A program made the position numbers and the translations under genes. A stretch of 11,503 bases of DNA from an uncultured Spirochaetia bacterium (lineage in GTDB: Bacteria; Spirochaetota; UBA4802; JAGODF01). Of this stretch, positions 7,101-11,503 are shown piece by piece. The stretch is from NCBI GenBank assembly GCA_937967705.1, contig CALCJG010000011.1, positions 1 to 11,503 of the forward strand, written 5' to 3'. Positions within the stretch are counted from its first letter, which is position 1; each line of letters starts with the position of its first letter. Below the pieces are notes generated by a model. The model did not search any database. It saw nothing but the letters and a program-made list of their open reading frames with translations, and was not told where the DNA came from.

Positions 7101-9551
7101 GCTCTTTTCAGTCGTATGGAGGAGAACTATAAAGACGCCATCGCCTGGTTTCAGAAGATTCTTCAATATGCTGACAGCAACAAGATCAAGGTGGACCGGG
7201 CCCGCTATGTTCAGGAGATCGGATACTGCTATTATGAGATGGGAGATGCTGATAGAGCCCTGGAGTATCTGGACAAGGCGGAAAAGCTTCTTAAGGACTA
7301 TAAGGACGACAAGAAGACCTATAAAATGGGTTTTAAAATTTTCGGAATCGGACCTATCCGGTTTTACGATCTGGGTTCCGACACGGCGGTTATTGGGGAT
7401 AATAAGATCTATACCGAGCTGGATACTTTCAATAAAAAGCTGCTCAACCTTGCTCTCCAGGAGGTAATCAATTTCGGCAGGGGTAACTACCAAAGGGCCA
7501 TCGAGTTCCTTAAAAAGAAGCTGGAACTCCTGAAAGACCGCAATGACAAGGTAAACCAGGAGGCCCGGATTAGAACCCTGAACAATATCGGCTACTGTTA
7601 TTATATGATGCATGATTATCTTCAGGCAAGGGATTATTTTACACAGGCCTGGGATTATGCGGCAAGTCCGGACGTCAATGATCTGGGCGGCATATTCAGC
7701 ACCATCATGAATATCTCCGATCTCTATGCCTTTCTCATGGATTACAAGCCTATGCTTTTAGCGGAGCCGGAGAAGAGCGTGAATACCGTCATTCAGAGGA
7801 TGGTGGCCTATAAGGACAGTTATGAGAAGAATCGTTTTGTTCAGGAAAGGATCAAGCTGGAAGCCGATGCAAAGGCGAAAAAGCGCACCATAGAGGAAAA
7901 GGAGCTGAATGCCCTCAGAAAACGGATTAAAGTAAACGCGCAGAGCATCTATTACAGCATAGACATCGCTGTCGGGATATTGAAGTGTTATCACGCCGAG
8001 CAGATTTATACCCAAAAATCCGGAGGTAAAGGGCTCGATCCCACAGAGTACCATGCCTATAACAAGCAGCTCTTTGATCTGTATTCCGATGCCAGGAAAC
8101 GTTTTGAAAACGCCCTGGTAGAGGCGGACAAAAAGATATCCAAGCGTCTGATGGTGAAGCTCCTTTTAAATCTGGGGACAACTCAGAAACGGATGGGCAT
8201 GATTGACGACGCCTATACGAGCTACCTGAACGCGGAAACCATCGGAAAAAACATGGCCTACGAGGACCTGAACTGGGTGGTCTATCAAAAGCTGGGCAAC
8301 ATTCTCAGGGAGCATGGTCAGGGACTCGAGGGATCCGGATATACGTCCCTGGCAGAGGGGTATTATCTTAAGGCCGTCCGTCTTGTAAAGACCGAGCCCT
8401 ATCTTTATATGGATAAGTTTCATCAGGTTTCCGCTCTTATGGATGAGTATGCGGATTTTCTTATACACAAGGGGGCTGTGAAACGGGCGCTGGAGCAGTT
8501 GGAGTTGAAAAGCGCAATCGGCCGAGTTCAGCTGGTCATGAAGGATTTCCCTGATTTTGCAAGAGCCGAGGACAGGAAGAATTACAAGCAGTATCGGGAT
8601 ATAACCCGGAGTATCAGTATTTTGAAGAGAATTCTCTCCTCGAAGCTGGAAAAGGGGGAACCCTTGAACTCGGATAAGATTAAAAAGGTTCAGAAAGATC
8701 TGGCAGGATTGCAAAACCAGTTGAAGGGTGTTGTTTCCTCATCCGGTAAGAGCAACCCCTTGTTGAGGAGTTATATCGAGGTATCGGAAAAACCTCTCAG
8801 GGGGCCCAGGGGAAGTGTTGTATATCGTTTCATGGACCAGGGGAATGATGTCTACTGCTGGGAGATCAAGGGGAGTGACATCACACTTAACAGGGTTCCC
8901 CTGAAAGAAAACCAAAAGGGCGGGGAACGTGATGAGGCCATCAGCAGTTACCTAAAGGGAAGAGCCGGCAGGCTTGGATTGAAGATATTTATTATTCTGG
9001 ATGATATGACTGTCCGGATATTCGGCAATGCTCAGAAGATGAAAGGATTTCCTCCTTTCACCTTCGCCTCCTCACTGGACAGGACCGCTTATTATGCAAG
9101 GGTTACCAGTGGCGGCCTTGATAAAATTCTCTTCAATGGAAAGGGGCTAAAAAAAGAAGCGCAATCTTCGGTCTCCCTAAAGTCCCTCTCAGTGGATGAG
9201 CTGGATATCAACAAGGCTGACCCGGCTCGCTATGCAGGATTGATAGACAGCATGCCGGATGACAGGGGTATCAATAGCGGGTGGCTCTTTAAAAAGAAGA
9301 CAGCTGCAAAGATCGTCATTAAGAAGAGGGAAAAGATGGATACGGAACAGATCTGTCTCATGGCTGAGGCCTCTCTCTATACCGGGGTGCAAACGCTTAT
9401 GCTGGTGGACAATACAGAGCCTGGGAACATCATAGCCTTGCTGGAGCGTTATAGAACCCGGTCCCCTGCCGGGGCAAAGGTGCCGCCGAGAGATCGTTTT
9501 CAGGGGTACATTGCCATTGGGGTCGGGGAAGGTGGAAACCCGGAGAAGTGA
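4128..9551 (+). CDS. Giant lipoprotein: TolB-like propeller, TPR solenoid, CHAT-like C-terminus
   Basis: A 1807-residue protein. Residues 1-24 are a lipoprotein signal peptide (MKPRTVRR, hydrophobic core, L-P-S-C with C24). Residues about 60-365 are a TolB/PD40 beta-propeller: repeats with SPNGKYLAFVS (112), SPDGDWIAFSS (184) and SEDGKSIIYIS (227), plus an EF-hand-like loop DTNADGKIDLKD at 287-298. From about 375 to 1480 the protein is helical with many TPR motifs, for example HLNIGNTYYLLSNYPRAL (901), FHLGFCYW (942), QEIGYCYYEMGDADRALEYL (1029), NNIGYCYYMMHDYLQARDYF (1153) and LLLNLGTTQKRMG (1346). A charged helix follows. Residues about 1560-1800 resemble a CHAT protease fold but seem to lack its His and Cys. 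TPR next to CHAT is a known combination; the propeller in front is less usual. The stop-start overlap TAATG with the previous gene suggests translational coupling. An ATG at 4113, five codons earlier in the same frame, is an alternative start; 4128 gives a cleaner signal peptide. It likely acts as an envelope scaffold or sensor; no enzyme activity is evident. Confidence 0.8.
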   Translation: MKPRTVRRALFAILLISSVFLPSCEDKSAKEVEFNYSKILRKEYKYNVGKVVPVTIEQSTEIDGTVTADAEYLYFSSDRDNGNFDIYLRSLKDITTVRITRHPSKDTAPAISPNGKYLAFVSQREDPEGDIYVVRVKPKKLIASAAKSIADLPSLDDKARNLTQFQDPATKTVRIIKDSSPCWSPDGDWIAFSSTRGNGLENIWVMDRKGNDKIQITKKGGMYPRFSEDGKSIIYISYTDKGSNGDVYIVDFKTRRERRITNTSAIELYPSFMKNSHEIVYTLIDRDTNADGKIDLKDNSILYYRNLKTGLEYPLTVYSSSSFGAKWIPAFKSVDKEYDGTLLYSDMMGQNININIIPEYGIIPKKRNALQQYMLAEKYIKEQDDIEKYVMCLERVYSFFGTRKDTQSIIFVSKALMEAARLYHEYGYKKDAERLHRLVKSLSPEKNDFRNIAGRYLDKILSGRSGSAVLLGAIGDLEKDTKRKEFLPYMMEQLGDDYLNSKKTAEALKWYRTVAERHTKFDRIRYVEYKIGALSFRSVRDEIPQAYLNVLGSEFVYLKNDTLKNIIDVFSKEKDLKLQIRVADKHLKRFKDNKYLPGILEYILGNAYYRSIDVKNSLEHLQKCLKLVNKSDLTFYKANRLLGKIAEKMNRPEEMERYYYELSSNYQLYWQQPDFPRVLIKLISHYEKLGENLRGAGRIGDAVSLYQKYVGIITYVHLLKKYEDIYNEYGSRAHVLYVDTAAEGRGNAYNRLKKLEDKYIKRLPIARLDFDKAHLYGLAYIYSKMGLTYDRGQSLVGNLSGGLVAGDLENMLKCFYQSVEQIDWALFMDDTYVDPYLLKGWVFQYVDLKRKEDQQETGGKKEGVIGDVFPKYLWERNIGIYEKALGINDEKKYPEVEGNLHLNIGNTYYLLSNYPRALRHYEDVLKYKLHFNTEIEEAIYRFHLGFCYWQNDEIEKARDEMNRTLGIYQRLSAKEGASKYKLQIYYLYRYFALFSRMEENYKDAIAWFQKILQYADSNKIKVDRARYVQEIGYCYYEMGDADRALEYLDKAEKLLKDYKDDKKTYKMGFKIFGIGPIRFYDLGSDTAVIGDNKIYTELDTFNKKLLNLALQEVINFGRGNYQRAIEFLKKKLELLKDRNDKVNQEARIRTLNNIGYCYYMMHDYLQARDYFTQAWDYAASPDVNDLGGIFSTIMNISDLYAFLMDYKPMLLAEPEKSVNTVIQRMVAYKDSYEKNRFVQERIKLEADAKAKKRTIEEKELNALRKRIKVNAQSIYYSIDIAVGILKCYHAEQIYTQKSGGKGLDPTEYHAYNKQLFDLYSDARKRFENALVEADKKISKRLMVKLLLNLGTTQKRMGMIDDAYTSYLNAETIGKNMAYEDLNWVVYQKLGNILREHGQGLEGSGYTSLAEGYYLKAVRLVKTEPYLYMDKFHQVSALMDEYADFLIHKGAVKRALEQLELKSAIGRVQLVMKDFPDFARAEDRKNYKQYRDITRSISILKRILSSKLEKGEPLNSDKIKKVQKDLAGLQNQLKGVVSSSGKSNPLLRSYIEVSEKPLRGPRGSVVYRFMDQGNDVYCWEIKGSDITLNRVPLKENQKGGERDEAISSYLKGRAGRLGLKIFIILDDMTVRIFGNAQKMKGFPPFTFASSLDRTAYYARVTSGGLDKILFNGKGLKKEAQSSVSLKSLSVDELDINKADPARYAGLIDSMPDDRGINSGWLFKKKTAAKIVIKKREKMDTEQICLMAEASLYTGVQTLMLVDNTEPGNIIALLERYRTRSPAGAKVPPRDRFQGYIAIGVGEGGNPEK

Positions 9552-9574
9552 TCATGGTGTTTAAGAGATAGAAT

Positions 9575-10771
9575 ATGGCCCAAGAGGAAAAAATATTAGT
9601 CATCGACGATGATGAGATGGTTAACGATGTTCTCACCTTCATTCTTGAGGAGGAGTTTTCAGTCAAGAGTTATCTTAATGCCGAAGACGCTCTAAACAAG
9701 GAGGAGATAAGCAAGATCGATGTAATCATCACGGACGTCAATCTTCCCGGGATGGACGGCATAGAGTTTTTGAAAAAAGTTCATTCCGTCGATGCCAACA
9801 TACCTGTAATCGTAGTAACGGGGTTCAACGATATAGATGTCGCTATCTCGGCGCTGAAAAACGGCGCTTTCGATTTTATCCTGAAGCCTTTTAAAAACGA
9901 TCAGATTACCCTTTCTGTAAACAAGGCCATGGAACGGCGCCGCCTTCTCCATGAAAAAAATCGCCTTATGGAGGAACTTCAGAAGAAGAATACGGAACTG
10001 GAGATCCTCAACAAGAAGATACAGGCAAGGAACCTTGAGATAGAAAACGAACTCGACATCGCAAGCAACCTGCAGAAATGCATTTTCCCTGTGGTGTTTC
10101 CGGAAATCCAGAAGTTTCAATTTGCCTTAAAGTTTCATCCCGTGGAAAAAATCAGCGGCGATTTTTTCGATTTCATCATCTCCGATCAGAACCATTTCGC
10201 TTTTGTCTTTGGAGATGTTTCGGGGCATGGGGTTCCGGCTGCTCTTTATTCCGCCATGGTGAAAACAGCGATCAGCACGGTCATGAAAAACACGAAATCA
10301 CCTTCTCAGACCATATCGGAGATGAACAAATTCCTTATCCAGTCCCAGCGAAAAATGAGTTACAATTATGCGACGGTCTTTTACGGAGCCTTCGATCTCG
10401 AGAGGAATAAGCTCATTTACTGCAATGCAGGGATTCCCTCGCCCATCATCATCAGAGATGGCGGCGATGTGGATTTGCTGGAACCTAATGGTCCCTTTGT
10501 TGGTATATTCGACACCTCTGTCTATGAGGAAGTGGAAGTAGACATTAAACCGGGGGATAAGATCATTTTCTATACCGATGGGAGCTATGAGTGCACCAAC
10601 AGTGAGGAGGAGCTCCTGGGACAAAAGAATTTCCTGGAATTCCTTTGGAGGATCAAAGCCAAGGGGATGCATGCTATAGTTACGGATCTCTTTTCCGAGG
10701 TGGAGCTGTTTTGCGCCAATGAGCGTTATGTGGATGATATTACCATACTTGGCATGTATTATAATTCGTAG
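9575..10771 (+). CDS. Response regulator fused to SpoIIE/PP2C-type serine/threonine phosphatase
   Basis: A 398-residue cytoplasmic protein. Residues 5-120 are a receiver domain: acidic pocket D11-D12-D13, phosphoacceptor D54 in TDVNLPGMDG, T82 in VVTG, and K104 in LKPF. Residues about 118-165 are a coiled-coil linker ending in DIASNLQKCIFP, the usual entry to this phosphatase family. Residues about 180-398 are a PP2C/SpoIIE (RsbU-like) domain with its metal-binding aspartates intact: SGDFFDF (D196), GDVSGHG (D214), FYTDGSYE (D335) and RYVDDIT (D387, D388). Both halves therefore look catalytically complete. Such proteins dephosphorylate anti-sigma-factor antagonists or similar partners when the receiver is phosphorylated; the partner is not in this window. 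There is no DNA-binding domain. The ATG at 9575 has AAGAG seven bases upstream and lies 23 bases after the preceding stop, consistent with the same operon. Confidence 0.93.
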   Translation: MAQEEKILVIDDDEMVNDVLTFILEEEFSVKSYLNAEDALNKEEISKIDVIITDVNLPGMDGIEFLKKVHSVDANIPVIVVTGFNDIDVAISALKNGAFDFILKPFKNDQITLSVNKAMERRRLLHEKNRLMEELQKKNTELEILNKKIQARNLEIENELDIASNLQKCIFPVVFPEIQKFQFALKFHPVEKISGDFFDFIISDQNHFAFVFGDVSGHGVPAALYSAMVKTAISTVMKNTKSPSQTISEMNKFLIQSQRKMSYNYATVFYGAFDLERNKLIYCNAGIPSPIIIRDGGDVDLLEPNGPFVGIFDTSVYEEVEVDIKPGDKIIFYTDGSYECTNSEEELLGQKNFLEFLWRIKAKGMHAIVTDLFSEVELFCANERYVDDITILGMYYNS

Positions 10772-10806
10772 TCCCGTTGACGATCTGTAAAAGAGAGGTG
10801 GTGATC

Positions 10807-11274
10807 TTGCACAGGATGAGAGTTTTTCTGGTACAGCATGGGGAGGCACTGGAGGAAGCCGTTAATCCTGAAAGACCTCTTTCGGAAAAGGGACTGATGC
10901 AGATGAAAAAATGCGGGGAGTTCCTGAAAAAACTGCCAACCTACCCGGCTTTGATTCTGCACAGTGATAAAAAACGTTCCCTTGAATCAGCGGAGATCAT
11001 CTCCTTTGCCCTGGGCGGCATAAAAACCGAGACCCGTCCCTACATCGCTCCCAATGATGACATTGACAAGATGCTCAAGGAGATTGAAAAGCAGAATGAA
11101 TCGGTTCTGATAGCCGGGCATATGCCTTTTTTAAGGAAACTCCTGGATGCACTGATAAAAAGGAAGGGGACTGAACCTGTTATTGAGTTTTGCAACGGAT
11201 CGCCTTTGATCCTTGTTCGCAGTGATAGGGGATATGTTATTGAGACATACATCAAAAATGAATTTATAAAATAA
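10807..11274 (+). CDS. sixA: SixA-type phosphohistidine phosphatase
   Basis: A histidine phosphatase of about 155 residues, close to SixA size. It starts [14 protein letters not shown]: the catalytic histidine is in QHG instead of the commoner RHG, a variant I know from other SixA-like proteins. Then come [24 protein letters not shown] (SixA region with S-x-x-x-R), and [16 protein letters not shown] with the second catalytic histidine, followed by [11 protein letters not shown]. SixA in E. coli removes phosphate from the HPt domain of ArcB; here the target would be a phosphohistidine in a relay, possibly with the neighbouring receiver protein or the divergent sensor (inferred). Start choice: TTG at 10807 has GAGAGG eight bases upstream. 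ATG at 10816 gives the classical MRVFLVQHG start but has only a very close AGG. In-frame GTG codons at 10798 and 10801 and TTG at 10777 also exist. It lies 35 bases after the preceding stop and is the last gene before the terminator. Confidence 0.88.
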   Translation: MHRMRVFLVQHGEALEEAVNPERPLSEKGLMQMKKCGEFLKKLPTYPALILHSDKKRSLESAEIISFALGGIKTETRPYIAPNDDIDKMLKEIEKQNESVLIAGHMPFLRKLLDALIKRKGTEPVIEFCNGSPLILVRSDRGYVIETYIKNEFIK

Positions 11275-11308
11275 AAAAAACTGATCCTGGAAGATCAGCT
11301 TTTTTTTT
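11275..11308. terminator. Rho-independent terminator shared by convergent genes
   Basis: A six-base-pair stem CTGATC (11281-11286) and GATCAG (11293-11298) encloses a six-base loop. It is flanked by an A run on the left (11275-11280) and nine T on the right (11300-11308). It begins directly after the stop of the SixA gene and ends 18 bases from the stop of the thiolase gene on the other strand. With the A and T runs on opposite sides it can end transcripts arriving from both directions. Confidence 0.88.
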
Positions 11309-11326
11309 CACTTTCACATCTGATGC

Positions 11327-11503
<177 letters not shown>

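Noticed and set aside
8793..9548. An active CHAT protease at the end of the giant lipoprotein
   Set aside because: No His-Gly or Ser-Ala-Cys motif is visible where the catalytic pair should be, so only a CHAT-like fold is proposed.

Overview
The window looks like chromosomal DNA from a Gram-negative (diderm) bacterium of roughly middling GC content. Evidence for two membranes: two lipoproteins, an AsmA-like inner-membrane-anchored periplasmic protein and a TolB-like propeller. The mix of a response-regulator/PP2C phosphatase, a 7TM-type histidine kinase and a large propeller-TPR lipoprotein would fit Spirochaetota or a deltaproteobacterium-like lineage, but the phylum is an inference and not fixed by the sequence. 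No mobile element, CRISPR array, tRNA or rRNA was seen.

Layout. (1) Bases 1-248, minus strand: the N-terminal part of a membrane histidine-kinase-type sensor that runs off the left edge. (2) 249-635: a divergent intergenic region with a very good sigma70-type promoter pointing left (TTGACA-17-TATGAT) and a weaker candidate pointing right. (3) 636-11274, plus strand: five tightly packed genes, probably one operon: an AsmA/YdbH-like protein (636-3536), a DUF1318/YdbL-type lipoprotein (3538-4128), a very large lipoprotein with a TolB-like propeller, a long TPR solenoid and a CHAT-like C-terminus (4128-9551), a response regulator fused to a SpoIIE/PP2C phosphatase (9575-10771) and a SixA-type phosphohistidine phosphatase (about 10807-11274). 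(4) A rho-independent terminator at 11275-11308, usable from both sides. (5) 11327-11503, minus strand: the C-terminal 59 codons of an acetyl-CoA acetyltransferase (thiolase), convergent with the operon.

How the genes may work together. In E. coli, AsmA-like YdbH and the small outer-membrane lipoprotein YnbE form a bridge for lipid movement between membranes, with YdbL encoded beside them. Here the first two genes look like a compact version in which the lipoprotein and the YdbL-like part are one polypeptide. They are joined to a giant surface- or periplasm-facing scaffold lipoprotein and to two signalling phosphatases (one for phospho-Ser/Thr, one for phospho-His), with a sensor kinase gene divergent from them. 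A reasonable hypothesis is an envelope-maintenance module coupled to a phosphorelay and partner-switch output. The gene order supports it; no functional proof is visible.
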